DNA of 64,000 nt from Setoptus koraiensis (Eukaryota; Arthropoda): assembly GCA_048013815.1 (NCBI GenBank), contig CM106585.1, forward strand, positions 1,426,001-1,490,000, given 5' to 3'. Under the pieces are notes generated by a model. It saw only the letters and a list, made by a program, of their open reading frames with translations, was not told the origin of the DNA and ran no database searches. Shown in pieces: positions 21,901 to 38,300 of the stretch (position 1 is its first letter; each line of letters opens with the position of its first letter). Made by a program: the position numbers and the translations under genes.

Positions 21901-24900
21901 AGCGCCCAGAAACCGCTAATATATATTTCGGGATAATATGTAATGTAATGTCTGAGTGATGCGATGCCGTGGGACAAGGCGCAACAGCGAGCGAGGCATG
22001 AGGTTTAATCTAGTCAGCGTTTGTATCAAATTGGCAGGGTTCTCTCTCTCTCTCTCTCTCTCTCTCTCACGCCAGAGTTTGGGGCCCCTTTGGCGCACAC
22101 TCTGGGCCCGTTTTTTGTTGGCCAAGGAGAACGTTGCTCATCACGTTCGCTCGAGCTACATTAAACGAAGATTGATTTGATTTGATGCGCAACAACAAAT
22201 GAACAACAAACACACACCGAGAAACTGAAAGAAAAGAGACGCACATAATGGGCCCACTCTCATCGTTGCTTGCCGATCGCCGATGGCCAAGTCTGGCCAA
22301 GGCTGTGTGTCGCTGCGGTCGCAATTGAACGACCGGTACCGAGGACACATCGACAAGATGAAAGAGTTAGCTGGACAGCAGCGAACATTCGAGCAAAGCG
22401 GAAGTCGGCGAGTCCCATATACTACCGGTTTACTGCCGATATACCGCAGGTTTATCACCGGCATACGAGCAATATACTAACGACATACTAGAGGTGCGCT
22501 AGCAACACAATTGACGCCCCTCAACCGATCACTTGATTAGTTGGCAGACACAGTAAGCGGTAAAAAGAACATTTTCCACGAACTAGCCATATAAATGGTG
22601 GCTCGTTGTCGATTGTGGCAACTATTCTTTCGAGCTCGCGCCCCTTCACCACACAGGTTAAAAGCGGCACAGGTAAATCGGAGAACGGACCAACCGATAA
22701 ATGGACAGAGAAACGTTTTGCAACTTGACGACTCACATAGTCGATTGTTGTTTAATGTGAACATGCTCTGATCAATGAGCCGCCAACCAACAAATAAACT
22801 GAATCTACTTCCCGAAACTAATCTATCACAGACAGTCCACTATAAACTACTACTATTTCATCGTGACCGGAGCAGGTAGTATCGCAACAGCAACACAATC
22901 AGCCAGCGTGATATACACAAACATAAATATATAATATAATTAGTTGATTAAAAACAAGATAGGCTATTGTTTATGGGCGACGTTCATTAAACTGTTCGTG
23001 TCACTCTGATGCAACTATTATATTGAGTAATACTTGCGTGAATTCACCGGTTTATTACAGCATATGCCCTAACTAGCAACCAGAGCTTTAGTCTGTGCGA
23101 TGGCCACTATTTTATCATCATCAGTCTAGGCCCCACATAGATAGTTAGTTTTGCCGACTGGTTAGTTAGTTTTACATGCTGCACATGGAAACTTTGAAAA
23201 GTTTAGTTGAGCTGCACTAAAACAAGTAAAAACAACTGTATGTTCGGAAACTAACGTCAAAAAGTGTATACAGCTGAGAGATAAACTTGTATTCATGTAA
23301 AAGGACCCTCGCTCTTTTTTCGCCTATTCCCAAACAGACCCGAATCATGGTGTGTAACCAGGGGAGATTGTCGCTCAGTTTGGTGAAAATGGGTGAAACA
23401 AGTTTCAGCAAACGTGACTGTGTTTGTTGTACTTACTCGTTCCAGACAATTGTATTGAATTGCAGCAACGACACCAGATTATTATTATTTGAGTAGTTAT
23501 TTGTTGACCACCAAAATATTATAAATCGCAAATATTATTATATTCACCATCACAAAACCCCGAGTAAAGACATATACATATCGTTGAATAATCAGCACGT
23601 AATTCAATCATTTCTAGCACTTTATTGTTCGCACTCAATATAGGCAACTTATGGCTTTTCCAGCTTCAACCACACAGATCAACATTAGTGCATATAATAT
23701 TTACAATTGTTTGCTGCCGTTTGGTTGGTCTGAAAACCAACCAGTCGGCCCGAGAGTTTGGTCTGGCAAGATGTGGCCGGGAGAACGTGCCGTCGGTCAA
23801 GCAACCGATCACATGAGACAATAAACAAAGCAAGGCCAACACAGCTAAACAAACTGAACGTGCACGCTAATATAGGCACAAAAAGATGGCCAATCATTAC
23901 CATGTATAATGATATATGTATACCATACTATCTAACTTACCCAAGATACCCAATCTGTAGTTAAATGTTATCACAATAGAGTTTGTCCATGAGCTTAATA
24001 TTGAGCCATCATAAGCGTTTCCGGTGCCCCAATCGTACGATTGACCATGTATAAAAACTATTACTGGCAATAATTGCTGGCGTCCATTGGCATCGATGAG
24101 TTTTGGCAATGGCCGAGCTACTGGATACATATACATATATACACATATATACACACATATATATATAAATATAAATATATGGAGATGGATAGAAAGATGT
24201 GTGATAGAGATTAGCGGACAATTGAGTCAATCTGTGCAGCTCAATCAGTGTATATAAGGCAGTCAGTTGAGAGTTGATGAATTCTCTTATGAATGACAAG
24301 TTTCTAATGCTACACTGTTATTGCTATGATCGCAGTTGGATAAGTCCCGAATAATCAATAAAAAGGGCTGGCATAATCTGTCTAGACTAGTCAATGTAAT
24401 AATGTCACAATGTAATGTTTATTGTTATTATTCGGATAAGTCCATTCAAAGAGTTTTGCCGTTTACTGTGACGACGAGCACTGCGCTGAACAAGAGCAAA
24501 AATGATTATAATCATGGATATGATTAGTTTTAGATTAATAATTGATGATCCAAACACACCAACGCAAGCAACACTTTTTGTATCATAGATTGTCGTGTTC
24601 TATTACAATGTATGTATGTCTAGCTACATACAATAACATACAATAACATACAATAATATACAATGATAGACAATAACATACAATGATACACAATGATGGA
24701 CAATAATAGACAAAACAACGGTAACAATGTAACGTGTAATGTCGAAGCTCGCGTAATTAGAATATTTGTTTGCGATAAATAGTGGCCAGTGTGTGCTCAA
24801 TCATGTGTGTTGTCTCTGGCTGATCTACAATCTGATTGAAGCAAACAGCTAATAGAGCAACAAACAACAACTAACTGTTGTAACATCCGGTCTAGCTCGG

Positions 24901-27900
24901 CTGGCTAGACAGATGATTGCGAGGATAAGCGTGCTTAACTGGCCAACTTTGGCCCCCCATTTGAATCAAGACTCTCGGATCAAGAGTCTTGCTGCTTCAG
25001 TGGGCAGCATCATCAATATGAGCGCTCTAAATGATGTTTATTATCGACAATATCCATCATTTTGATCAATTTATCTTGACCCGACCAGTGTTAGCAGCAA
25101 ATTGTACAACTATGCAAACTGTTTGCCGCTTCTAACTGTCCGTCTCCGTCTACTATACAGCGTATACTAAACAGTGTATACTAAACTAAAGTGTATATTG
25201 TGCATAGACAGTGTTCATTTGTATCGTGCATATATGAATGATGATTAGTTGGTTCAAGTTAACTGATGATAACGGCATCCACAAATGAAGTTTGTATGTT
25301 AACCATGTTGCCAATATTTTGCAAATTGTTGCCATTGCCGATTCGCCATTTGTCTGGCAAAACTTTTTAGTTTTATTGTACCAACAGAGGCCAATATTTG
25401 CAATATTTGCAATATTTGCAATATTTGCGATTGAATTGTATTCAGACGGAGCGATAGTAATCAGCGGCAGCTTATCGATGCCGTCCCAACTCGGCAACTC
25501 GCGCGGGTCAATTCTTTTTCTCACACAACTGCCAGCGATTGGCTGATGTGATTTAGCGCCTCTCTGACTCTGCTGACTCTATCTTTCGATCTGTTGCCAG
25601 CCACGGGCAGTCTTGCCAGCAGGTTAATCCCCGACAGGTGAAATCGCGGCTCGACAAAACTACAGCGGCTCATGTGCCGATAGCCTACGAGTCATAGGCG
25701 CGTGTATGGTCAGATATGGGCACGTTTGGGCCTGTTTGGGCCTGTTTGGGCATAGATATGGCAATTGTCAATTATTAATCCGTGATTAAGTAGAGCGCTG
25801 CAGCGATTTGCAGTGCAGACGCGCACGGATACTCTAATCAATTAATAGCGGCCTAGTGTAAGCGTGGGCGACAAGTTGTAAATGGTCAATGGAAAAATTG
25901 CAAATGAGTGATGTGCATTGGCGATTTGCATTGATTGTGTGGACACAAGACGACGCAATGTGTTGTGGCGCATTCATTAGATTTAATGTGAATCGCGTGT
26001 GAGTGTGTCGTGGCACATTCGACCACGAGCGAGTGGGCGTCGTTGGGGCCCTTGGTTAGAATGCCATTCCCAGCGACAGCAACAGTAACGAGAGTATCAA
26101 AGTAGCGGTCAAAGTAACGGTCACAGCAACGGCCAAAGCAACGGTCAGAGCAGCGGTCAGAGTAGCGGCCAGCGAAACGGGCAGAGCACAAAGAGCGAGA
26201 GAGTGTTGCGCAATATGCATGGCCAAGATAATTTGCACAGTTTATTGGCACATTTTTGGCCAGACATTGGGTGCGGGGGCCCCGGCCGGCCGCTCGCCCA
26301 CACCATAACCACTGAATAATCATTACGCTGTCGGCTGCGCGCACACAATGTGACAATATATTTGAGAGTTACAAGCGGCCAAGTGAGAATGGTGTGTCGC
26401 GGCGCGGCGCGGCACAAAAACAGATAATGCCCATTACACATAACAACTATTAGTGTATTCATCGGCAAACAGGCGGGGGGCATTCCAGTGGCACTTGACT
26501 TGCCACAATGCTACACGGGCCCCATAGGGCCCCACTGCTGACTTGACTCATCTTTTGCCCGTTTTTCACTTGTGCCCGGCCGGATGAGTGTGTGTGTTGT
26601 CGTTTCACTTTGTGCATCGCATTTGCAATTCATTAAGCGACATGTCGTCCAGCAGCCCACAAAACTGCTCCAAAAACTGGCCCCGTTTTTCGGTGGCGCC
26701 CCCTGCGTACGCGAGCTTATCCTTTGTTAGCCATGTTCGCAGTGCTGGCCCCGTTCGGTTGTTGATGATCGTCATCAAGCCCCATACAATTGTACAATAT
26801 CCATTGCACCACAGTGACCGACTTGTCGACCGTCTCCAAGCTCGTGCCAGAGCCCATCCCAGCGAGACGAGTCGCAAGTATTCATGAATACTGCTCGTCT
26901 TCTTATATCTAGATTATCTGTGCTCCGGGACGCACAACTGCGCTCAAACTGTGTGCGCAAACAAGCGACGATTATCATAAAATCACCCGACAACATTATC
27001 CCTCTCCGGCGTTCTCGTCCAGCTTGCTAGGCCCGATATCTCTGAGCGCCGCAATATCTCGATATCTGGCCAGTCGACTCGCCATCCAGTCGCCATACAC
27101 TCGCCATATACTCGCCATCCAGTCGAACAGCCAGTTGTGAGACAGTCGAACAGTCAGAGTGGGCGACATTTCATTTGGTTGGTCGCATGACGACTCAAAT
27201 GAGACGAGATTAAATCCGACGAGATCGAGCATCGTCTCGCAGCTCGACAGCCGACGCGCAGTCGGCCCAATTTGAATGCCAGTCAACGGGGGCGCTGCAT
27301 CCGACGAGAGTCGTATTATTATATATAGTCGCTCGCTTTGGCCCCCTCAAAAACTCACACAATCAAACTAATTGCCGTTGCCGCTCAAGAGTGCGCAACC
27401 ATCGATCCACAATGAGCGCTCTATAGACCCGCTAAGACGCCTCATTATCGATCAAGCGCAATCTTGTTCAGTGCTTTATCTGTTTAGCCAACGGATTTGA
27501 TATCAGCATTATTGGATTTGCAGCAGCCAGTTGAGCAAACAGCCGAGTTGTCGTGGCAACTCGGCATTTTGCACACTTTCGTGCCGCTCGCTTAACTGCG
27601 TGATCGAGCTTAGAGGAGGCGTCGAAATTGGGATCGCTTATTCTAATTGCAGCGGCAACAACAATCCAACTACAATTAGCGATCCGAGCAAGCGGAGAAA
27701 TTATTTTTCAATGCAATACACTGCCGATGCAATTTCGGCCATGACAAGATTGATTCCGCTCATTCGTTTATGTTGTTCGTATGCTGCAAAATCTCCCTAA
27801 CAAACAGCTCGCAAACAACCATATCTCCACATATATGAACACATATATCCATTGCTGTCGTGGATATTTCTCCATTTGAATACGTTGTATGATACAATTT

Positions 27901-30900
27901 GCATCGGTCCCGCGGCCGATATTGGAATAATTATGTAACATGTTGCTAGCTTAGAGAGTTTGCGTGTGCCATATTTTGAGCACATTCCGAGCGCATTTCG
28001 AGTACATTTTGAGACGGTCAATCAATCACGGCAACACTTGTTGTTTACTTGCACGCCAAGTGGCCCCGAATGGCGCCGTAAGCGCACAAATTCTTGCCAC
28101 ATTTGTCTGGCCGATGGAGGTTCAGACATTCAGGCATTGCTGGCACGCACATTGGACCCCATGCAGCATCCAATCAACATTGGCCATGATCGATTTTGTG
28201 TGCGACAAGAGATAAGCGTGCGGGCCCCCGGAGCCCCCGCGAGTGATGGGGCATTGGAGCGCGAAAATCAAATCTTTAAAGTTGTGTCAACTGGAATGGG
28301 CTCAGTATCAGTTTCGGCTGTTTCGGCTGCAGTCAGTCAGTGTTGCGATTGGCGATTTGTTTGTTGGGCCCCAATCTATCACTGGCACTGCGAGCACACA
28401 CATATGATGGATCAGCAGCCAGTTTGCCGGGCAGCCGGGCCCCAACAAGCAGTGCTATAACGGTACTCGCTCGTATAGACGGTTATAGTGTTGGTGGCTG
28501 TTGTTTCGAGTGTTTTGGGGGTAGGTCGCAAAGGTGAAGCGGGCAAAAATGAGCCAAGAAGCGTTATTTAATCATAGATCACGGCACTTGAGTTGATTGT
28601 GTCAATTACGTGACTGCGAGCCGCGAGCTGCGATTGTGAGGCCCCGATGTGCCGAAATGTTTGTATTTTGTTACTTAGTTGAGCCGGCCCATGTCAGCGG
28701 ACACGACGGCACGGTGGTAATTTAAAGCAAAAAACAGTTCGTTCGTTCGCCCATCTATGGCTCAAATAAACTATTATGTATCACTGATATCAGCGATATA
28801 ATAGTATATAATACTTATATCAGTGATATAATGGTGTATAACAGTGCACAGCGGCAACTTGACACTATTAAGACAGCTAATCGTGATATCAAGATCAATT
28901 GTTGTGTCGCGTGCGTCTACTGTTGAACTTGACCGGAACTAGATCATGGTTATCATTAAATGGCCCGAGACTCGACCGATTCTCGGTGCTTTCCGACCGA
29001 ATCGACGAGCGACTCGCCGACTGACCCGAAGACGACGCAACGCGGCACAACGTGCCAATGTTGTCGTCGCTGTTGTTGTCTAGTGAGTGGGCCCGTTGAC
29101 ATTATACGGCGATTTTGTTTGCTCGGCGCCCGCTCGACGCAATAACAGCGACAAATCGGATGATGAGTGGCGCCACTAGAGCCACCGACAACAGCGACAA
29201 CAGCACCGACAGCAACAGCGACGACAACTGCGACGACAACACCGACAACAACTGCGACGACAAAACCGACAACAACTGCGACAACAACACCCACATGGCG
29301 CACGTAGCGCCGTGTATGCGACACAGCCCGTGCGACATGGGGTAATAACGGCAAGCGCATTTATGGCCGATGTGACACAGTAGCAAACTTTAGTTAGCTC
29401 AATGACACGCACAAAGGCACGAGCGCGGAGTCGCGAAAGTCGCTATAGACCGCGCTGCTTATCAGCAAACAAACGTATGGTTGTTGAGTTTATTTCTGGC
29501 ATTCTCTGGACAGTTAAGCGTAGTTTATGGTGACGCGTGCTTACACAACGACGACAACTAACTGCAACTGCGGCAACGGCAACGGCAGCAACAACAACAA
29601 CAACAACAGCAACGACGACTGGCCACTGAGCAGCTCAGATTGCGAGGGCCGGCCAATATATCTCAATGAGGTTCATTGTTGTTGGTTGTTGGCGATAGTG
29701 CGCGGACACTAGCAATATATATTACAGTTAAAGAGCAGCGGCAATAGCTCATTGTTGCCAGTGGCAAGTAAACAATAGTTTAATCGTGATTTAAGATGCA
29801 AATAATAAGATAGAGTCAGCCGGACCAGTTGATACCTTTGCGCGCTGACAGACGCACTCGTCAACTTTGCCACTGCAAACTAAATTGTAGTGGCTCGCCT
29901 CTATAACATGCGGATATTTTATACATGCAGCATGATGCAGGGGCCCCCATCGAGCAGCGACAGGGCCCACTTGCCCGCTCGATTGGCCCGTTTCACGCAA
30001 CTTTCAACTGACTTTGGCTCGCGTGACATTGACCAACTACCGCCAATGATGAACTGGCACTTGATACGGGTTTCATTTGCGCCGTGAGCTCGCTCAATGA
30101 GCTCGATGAGCCCAATGAGCTCAATGAGCCCAATGAGCTCAATGAGCGGGCCTCTTCTCTCCCTCGGACAAGTTGCAGTTTGTAGTTCAAGTTGCGCGCA
30201 GTTGCAATCTGCTGGCCGTCATACTGACTGTTATACTGACCGTTGCCGGACGACAGAGTCTTGTGGGCAACGGCCTAAGCGAACGGCGCAAACGAACGGC
30301 CTAAACGAACGGCCTAAACGAGATCCAAATGCGACTGACAATGAGAACTTGTCTTTGTCAGCGCGCACCCAAACGCACGCTGCGCTACAAAGATGCGGCT
30401 CGAAATGAATATCAATTTTGGCGATGGCTGATATTTTCGTTATGTGGCGCCCACTTTTGTTTGTGTGTAGAGAACGGGTGACAATGAACAACAATTGTCA
30501 GCATCGCACACGATGTAAGTGTAACAGTGGAACAATACAAATTTCAAATAAAGCAAACTCGATCTGGTCAGTGCCGCTGTCACCAGTTTGTGTAGCCCAT
30601 GAGTGGGGCCCACTGACACAGAAATCACGAGCAACAACGTGTTAGGTGACAGTAGATATCTCAGTGATGGCCTGCTTCTAGCTATCTCTGGTTGGTGTTT
30701 CGTTTCTGTTAGCTTGGCGAGCTTGACAATTGCGAATCAAGAATCGAGCCGGATCAAAAATAAACTTTGGCTGCGTTTACAGTGACAAAACTACTACTTA
30801 ACAAGCGCTGTGAGAGATTGCTGAAAGGTGGCGCTGTTTTAGAGGCCCGTTTCGCCAGCCGATGACAAGTGCGTGCTTGTTTGTTTGTTTTGTTCTTTTG

Positions 30901-33900
30901 ACCAATGACTGGTGCACTCGAACTGGCTCTGTTGTTTTGTCTTCCATTTTGTCAGCTGTGTCACTCCTCAACTGACCTCTGTTCATACACACTCGTGTAA
31001 TGTTATGTAACTGTCCGGTTAACTGATAGTGTAACAGTAACCAGTGCGCTGTCAACTGGCCAGAAATGTCATCCGCACACACAGAAAAATCATACTTCTT
31101 TTCATCTTTTACTTACATGCGCACGCCCCCATTTATATATTTATATATAGGAGAGGCCCACTGATTGCAGTCACTTTATCCCACATCCCACATGTAACAC
31201 AAACATTGTCGATCGACACTTTTATAAAAATACGAGGAGACACACAAAAATTCGCGCACGCAATTCGCTCTCGCAGCAACGCTTTATATCAACAACAACA
31301 GCAGCAACAGCAGCAACAACGGCAACAACAACTGCAACGACAACACAACTGGGCCGACCGATCGTGATTGTGAATCAATCACTGCCACAGCCAACAGTGT
31401 GATGCCTGCAGCAACGAGCCAAAAGCATTTCCTTTCTCATCTCATTTCAACAATGTCATTTTTACTTTACTTTATACACACACACACTTACCACTCAGCA
31501 ACGGAAGTAGATGGCGCCCCCTGCTGCGTTGCGTCTGGCGCTATATTGTGTAGACACCAGTGATGGTGTGTAGACACAATACATATTGCACAAGCGTACA
31601 GTACAAACTAGATAGACAAATGTACTTACTTTGATTCACTAATGTACATGATGATGATATATGTTGGTCAAACGCCACTCAGCTGATCAGCTAGCCGTCC
31701 AGTGGGCTGGTCAGCTGGTCGGCTGGTCAGTTAGTCGGTTGACCAGGTAGCCAGGAGCTATTAGCTAATGACAGTGGCCCGTTTGTTTGTTTGTTGTTGA
31801 TTAAATTGAAAGCGTCACGAGCCATAAGTCATGTTGCCAGCCATCGAGCTAGCTAAGCAGCGACTCTGAGTGACCAGCTCGCACCGTTAGCTAACCAGCT
31901 CGCTGTTGGCGCTGTGATTTTAAATACTTGACCAATTTCATATAACTATGGCCAGCTCATCTCATCACACATTTAACGGTTTACATTTGGTCAGCTTGAG
32001 CTGCTGGTCAGCTGAGATAGCGAGTTATTAGCGAGCGCACAATCTTGCGAGCTGCTCTTCTATTCATTCGGATATACTCACATGATGACATGATCATGTT
32101 TGTATTTGTGTGTTAGTCATCTCATGTGTCGCAAGTCGGAACTAACATCATCACTATATCTTGTGATCACTAGGCCACACTGGATAGACTAGATCTAGAT
32201 TGAGTGACTCGCCGGTCATCGATCACTGCCTAGTTTTGGCGCTCTCTGTAGGGGCCTCTTGGCTAGGCTCGCCGGCCAAATGCAAGCTCGCAACGACAAC
32301 ACACAAACATTGAGAGCAAACATCGGACAACAAAGTGTGAGAGTGCTTACCAGCCAGCGCAACAAGGAAAAGCTTTGTTGCCGGCCCACATCCGACCATA
32401 TTCAACTACATCCAACGATGTCCAATTTTGTCCAACCATATCCAACCAAATCCAACCATACCCGACAATACCCAGGCCGTATCAGAATCAGTTTCGCGGG
32501 CACGGCACCGGCAACACCCGACATTGTTCACACCCACGATCGCCCCAGATAGCTTGGCTACAGAGAACAGCAGGTAATATGAGGTATTAATTAATTTATT
32601 CATTGCTAAATGCATAACATTTACTCGATGCGTATCACTGTTTGCAGTGCACATTAGCGACACGAGACACATTGTTTTTGTTTGTGCGCTAACAGTGGTA
32701 GTAATGGTTGCTTGTAATAATGGGCGCCTTTGGGGCGATTGTGGTCCCCCTCCGTTCAACAGAGTCTGTTTGACTGTGTTTTCAATCAATTCAAATGGAA
32801 GTTTGCGCTACATTCGCTAGATTTGCTCGTTGGCGCCAAACTCAACCGAACGACAACGGTCACAGCGGAACTGAACAGAGCTGAACCGAACCGAAAAAGA
32901 AATAAAATCACTTCACTAGATTGATTTTTCGCGCCACCTATACCTCTTTGTGTGCCCCACAACGAGTACAAACGTTGTGGCCCCCTATCAACCTGTCTAG
33001 GCTCTAGAGATCAGTTTAAAACTGCTGCATCTAAACTTGACATTAGGCAGTATTGGTGACACACGACACGAGGAAGAGGAAAAAGAGAAAGAGAAAGAAA
33101 AAAGAAAAGGCGCTGACTAAGAGAGAAAGTGTCACTACAGAAACAGAGCTTGCGCAATGCTCTCTTAACGACATTGGCCACATAGTGATAGTCCCAATGA
33201 AGTGGCCGCCATTCCCATTAGAAAGCTCGCCTACATGAGCTCGCCATAAACAAGCTAACCAAATCTAGCTCGCCATACACAACGAGCCTGACATGTAGAG
33301 AGCGAGCGAGAGAGGCGCGTCAAGGCGGAAACGGAAGTGCGCGAGCAAGCGTGAGATTGAGCTGAGCAAGTTGTGTGCCTTTTGTTCATCGTCTACATTG
33401 TGTGTGTGTGTGTGTGTGTTCACAATTGATGACGCAATCCATGCGCACAACAGACTGACCATTGTTTTAGCTGTAGTTGCCGCTGTTGTTGTTGTTGTTG
33501 CTGTTGTCGGAAATTATTGGACCAACATATAGCGGCATGATATACTGTGCTAACGGCACTTGGTCGCGCTACATTGCTCGCGATGAGTTTGTTGTTGTTG
33601 GTGTTGGTGGTGTTGTTGCTGCTGTTGTTGTTACGTGACTCAATTTACCGGGGGCGAATGCTCGCACGGACGAGCCCATTGCATCGGCCAGTTACACCGG
33701 GCCCAATCGATAGGTGGCGAGTGCGAGGACGAGTGTCAGTGATTTTAAACATCCTGCTATGTACCCTATGCACCCTGGTGGAGCTTGTCGTGGCCACGCT
33801 CCATGGCGTTCGCCCAACAATGATTTTAATGAACGATCCAATGAAAAGATGCACGCGCCAGTGATAAACGAGATAAACAAATATCCATTCGCCGCTAGAT

Positions 33901-35327
33901 AATTTGCGATATGATAACTAGACACACAAACAAGCTACTGGGCGCTTAAATAACAAATAATAACAATCATCATTCCATCGTTGAGTGGCCACAATCTGTG
34001 TGAAGTGGAGTCGGCGCAATTACCTAACAACCACGCACCATTTCACTCGGCCCCAATTGGCCGGCAGCGGCAACAACACCAACGAGCACTTGACCGCTTC
34101 ATGTTTGCCGTTTGCTCTCCTTTAAAACAAGCGCTCACGTTGGGCACCCTCGTACCTTGTCGAATTTGCTATATATACCGGTATATTGATCGCCATGCCT
34201 CTATCGAGAGTTTGTTTCATTACAGATTTACAGATTTACAGATTTAACTACACAACTGCTGTAGTGCTGAGGGACACTGGCAGCGAAACGAATGGCCAAT
34301 TGGCGCAACACATTCACACAAATCAATGTTTTGGCTCATTTCTATCATCATCATCATCGTGCTCTATTTGTGACGGGCCCACCCGACGGGCCCCAATGAG
34401 CGGGCGCACAAAACTTGAGAAATAAATTTCACCAATATGGCGCCAGTGGAGCCAGGCTAATGGTGCCACCACTTGTGTGCCAACGCACACTCGGACATTT
34501 CGGGCTTTTTGGGGCCACTCGGAATGGGGGCCCCAAATGTGCTGGCCAGGTTGGCGTCCGTGCGATCGTTATTGCGTGGCGTTCTCGTTCTAGTTAGCGT
34601 TTCGAGTTTGGTCGAGTTAGTTGTTATTTAGGGCGCCATGCAGCAGGTAGCCGGGCGAAAAAGAAGCGGCCAAAAGCCAGTTTAGCTTGGGGGCTTCTAC
34701 TCTGGATTGTGTGGCCGTGCTATATTTGTTATTTTAGTGTTATCTGTCTGAACTGAGCTAAACATGTGCCTAAACATTGCGATGAATCGGCGATAATCCT
34801 GGCTGGTGCCAGTGCGATAACCAGCATTATTTTATTATGTGTTGTGTGTGTCCGAAAGAATTCACTTGAAAATATTGGCCACTATATTAGGCGCAAGCTG
34901 TTTTCACACCCACTGACCACCAGTCTAACCAAACACAATTTCTCACACGACGACACCGAATAGCGAGCCGCTGCCCGTTGGTTCGGTTGCAGTGGGGCCG
35001 CTGGGGCCCAGTGGAAATTTAAATTGATCGCTGGCAATGGGCAGCGCTTGATGCCGACTGGTCCCGCTGGCTGTTTCGTGCTGGTGCCGCTAGTTGTTTG
35101 GTGGGTGATCGTAGTGTGCAATGATAACATTGGATATATGTTGCGTATTTTGTTTATCGCAACACCACCATAAAAGAAACGACCAAGACAAGACATCAAA
35201 GTTATGCAAGACACGTAGACCAGGCCCTCGTTTAGCCGCTATCTCGTTATATGGCGGCCAAGAAATGACGAGCTAGCGAGCGAGCGCCCCATTTGCATTG
35301 GAGGAGTGCGTTTGTTAAGCAAGACAA

Positions 35328-35360
<33 letters not shown>

Positions 35361-38300
35361 TTGCAATCGATAGAGCGGCCGAAATAGACCGGCCCGCTCG
35401 GGATAATTCGCCTGTGTGCGTCTGGCATAACCCCCGGGTATTAGTTAAATCTGTGGTATGGCGTTGAAACGAATTGAAGCGGAACAAAACGATTCAATTT
35501 GATTCGAAACGAAACGCAAAGAAAAGAAACATGTAAATTCTCACAATCGACAATGGCAAAATCAGCGAGCAGCCAGCTAGCAGCAATCTGATTGTTGTTT
35601 GAAATTGGCGCGTATGGGGGGGCCTTAATCAATTGTGTATTGTCAAAGGAATCGGCTCGCGAATATTAAGCGAGCGAGGCTCCCTCACGGGTCCTCATAC
35701 GGGCTCTATGTTTATGAGAGGCTCAATCTCGGCAACAGCAACCAGCAACGAAAGCCAACTAATGAGACCGCTGCAAGGATGACAAGTTGACTTCCTATTG
35801 TGTGTCGGCGGGCTGAAATTTAAAATTTTTGGCTTCTTCTTGACAAAAAGCAATCTCCGATTGGATGATGCCCGAGCGCAGTCTTTGCCAATATGCTCGC
35901 CTCCCCCACTCTTGTCTCGTGTAGCGGGCGCCATAGAAGGCAAGATTGCTAGCGCCTAACAAGAAATAAAGAAGCAATAAAGAAGAAGAAGATTTGCCTA
36001 TTACTGGCGACCGAGAGCGAGCAACGGGCAAAAAAGGGCCCCTTTCGCGCGCCCCCCCCCTCCAATCACCTAATCTGTTTAACAATGAAGGGATGATTTT
36101 ATTTTTATTTTTTCATTTTATCTCCGCCTGTACGCCGGCCCCAATGCCGTGTTGGTCGTAGTGGCGGTTGGTGGCGTTGCTGTTGTTGGTGTTGGTGGCA
36201 GTGTTGTTGTTGCTGTTGTCGTTGTTGTTGCTGTTGTCGTTGTTGTTGTTGGAGCTTGCGATGTCAAAGGAGAGTGGCAGTCATTACCAAGTAGCCGTGT
36301 ATGTACACTATGTATTCTGTCAGCGTTACTATTAGTATTATGTAAGTCGTAACAGTCGACAAGTGTACAAGTTGGCGTGCCCATAACACACTCACACAGT
36401 ATATGATAAGACCGAGTGTGTCGCCTCACTGTGTTGCCGAGACGTGAAGGGGATTAAAATTGATTTGTTGTTCAGCTTGTTACTATTAATACTGAGATTA
36501 GGCTAGCATGTTTACCGTGCCCTGGGTAGACTCGCTCAGAGTGGGCCGCTCGTCTCGTTGGCCGGCCTCGTGTCGCCTAGCCTGGCCCGGCCCGGCCTCG
36601 GCTGGCACAGACTGCACTTGAGACAGATAACGGGGTAGCGTCAATTGAATCATCTCCAGAGACAAGTTATAAAACTGCGCCGCACAAAGAAATCAAATAG
36701 AATCGAGTCCAAACGAATCGAATCCAAACGAATCGAATCAAATCAAATCAATTCGCGCGCGAGCCCCTCAAATGGAGAGAAGAATCTCAAAGAATTCTCT
36801 CCCTCTCTCCCTCTTTGCCGCTCTCTCTCTCTCCCTCTCTCGGCCCCATTCTGACATGCTGTTCAATTGTTAATGGTGGTTGAATCGGCCACACAGACAC
36901 ACACTGCGTTATTGTGTTGAATCACAACAACAATAACGCTCGCCCAGTGTGCGTGTAATAAAACAAGATCCGGATTTGCGCGCTCTCTATCCATCTATCT
37001 AATCGAATAGAATGAGGGCTAAGCATGGAAATGGGGATAAGAGGCGAAAAAGAAGTAGAACAAGCAAATCGAGTGGCAGCGCCAAGAGTCAAGTTGAGTT
37101 AGTTTAAGCCAGTTTGAGGCCTGCCAGCCGGCCCAGACAAGATGATGCTGGCTGTCATAGTGGGCGCGATAGCAGTGATGAACGCGCACACAGGTTGCGC
37201 CCGACAGCCGACAGAATAGACAAATGGACAAAATCGCCAATCCAACAGAATAGAGTTATGTAATGACGAGCCTACTGGGCCCAAACGAACGTATGTGTAT
37301 ACTGTAACACTGTGTCTACTATGTATATACATGAATGAGCATGAGGTCAAAAAGATCAGGCTTAAGATTAGCAATTTTTTCGTTTTGTTTTGTTTCCTCT
37401 TGTTTAGTCTTGTTCTGGTTGTTGTGCGCTGAAAAGACTCGAGAGTCTCGAGTCGAGACCATTGCACACAGTTGTTTGTTGGTTTTTTGTTTGTGTCTTG
37501 TCATGTCATGTTATTCTTATCCGAGCGAGTGACGACACACACGAATATCAGAGATTATTATTATCTGCTCTTTGTCGTCATAGTCTTACCGAGCTGTTTG
37601 TATGCGCTATGCAGATGCACAGTGTCTGCAACACATCACTGGGGCCCCAAGTGATGCCACGCCGGAAGTGACCGCTCATACATATTGCAGTGTCAGTCAT
37701 CGTGTCTATTAGCTGTTGAGTGGCTAGCATCTGCCAATGCTAATGCTCACTGTGTTGGCCGGCAATTGGCCAATTAGTCGCCTCACTCGCCTCGCAGATA
37801 TCGCTTATTTGGTAGCAAATAGTGCTCGCTCTCCCCCCTCCCCCTCGCAACACCCGCTATTTCAACTGCGTATTGTCCAGCCAACCAATCGATACCGATC
37901 TGGGGCCCCTGTTGGTCGGACACGGTCGCCAGTGAATGAAGCAGCGGCCCTTAGGGCACGATCAAGCCACAACAAGGAGCGCCCCCCCCCCCAACAGTGA
38001 GCGCACTAATGAATTGGTGTCCGCAAGCGCCATTTGTGTCGTTGTTGTCGCTGTTGTCGCTGTTGCCACCGTTGCCGCCGTTGCCGCTGTTGTTGCTGCT
38101 GTTGACGATAGTCAATCAGTGCGCAACTATCGGCGTCCAAATGTAACCATTGCCGCCCATTTAATCGATGATTTGCTGCTGGTTTGGGTGTTGCCAAAAC
38201 AATAATGACCAACGACTATCTATACCGATATCGAGGCGCCGAGCAGCGCCAAATTTGATGTGTTGGAGTCGCTGTTGGCATCGCTGCTGGGCCGAGATCG

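Noticed and set aside
27960-28460. 166-residue plus-strand frame in intron 1
   Set aside because: No domain, a start without support, mixed composition from GC-rich DNA, and an overlapping frame in another phase; expected by chance in GC-richer sequence.
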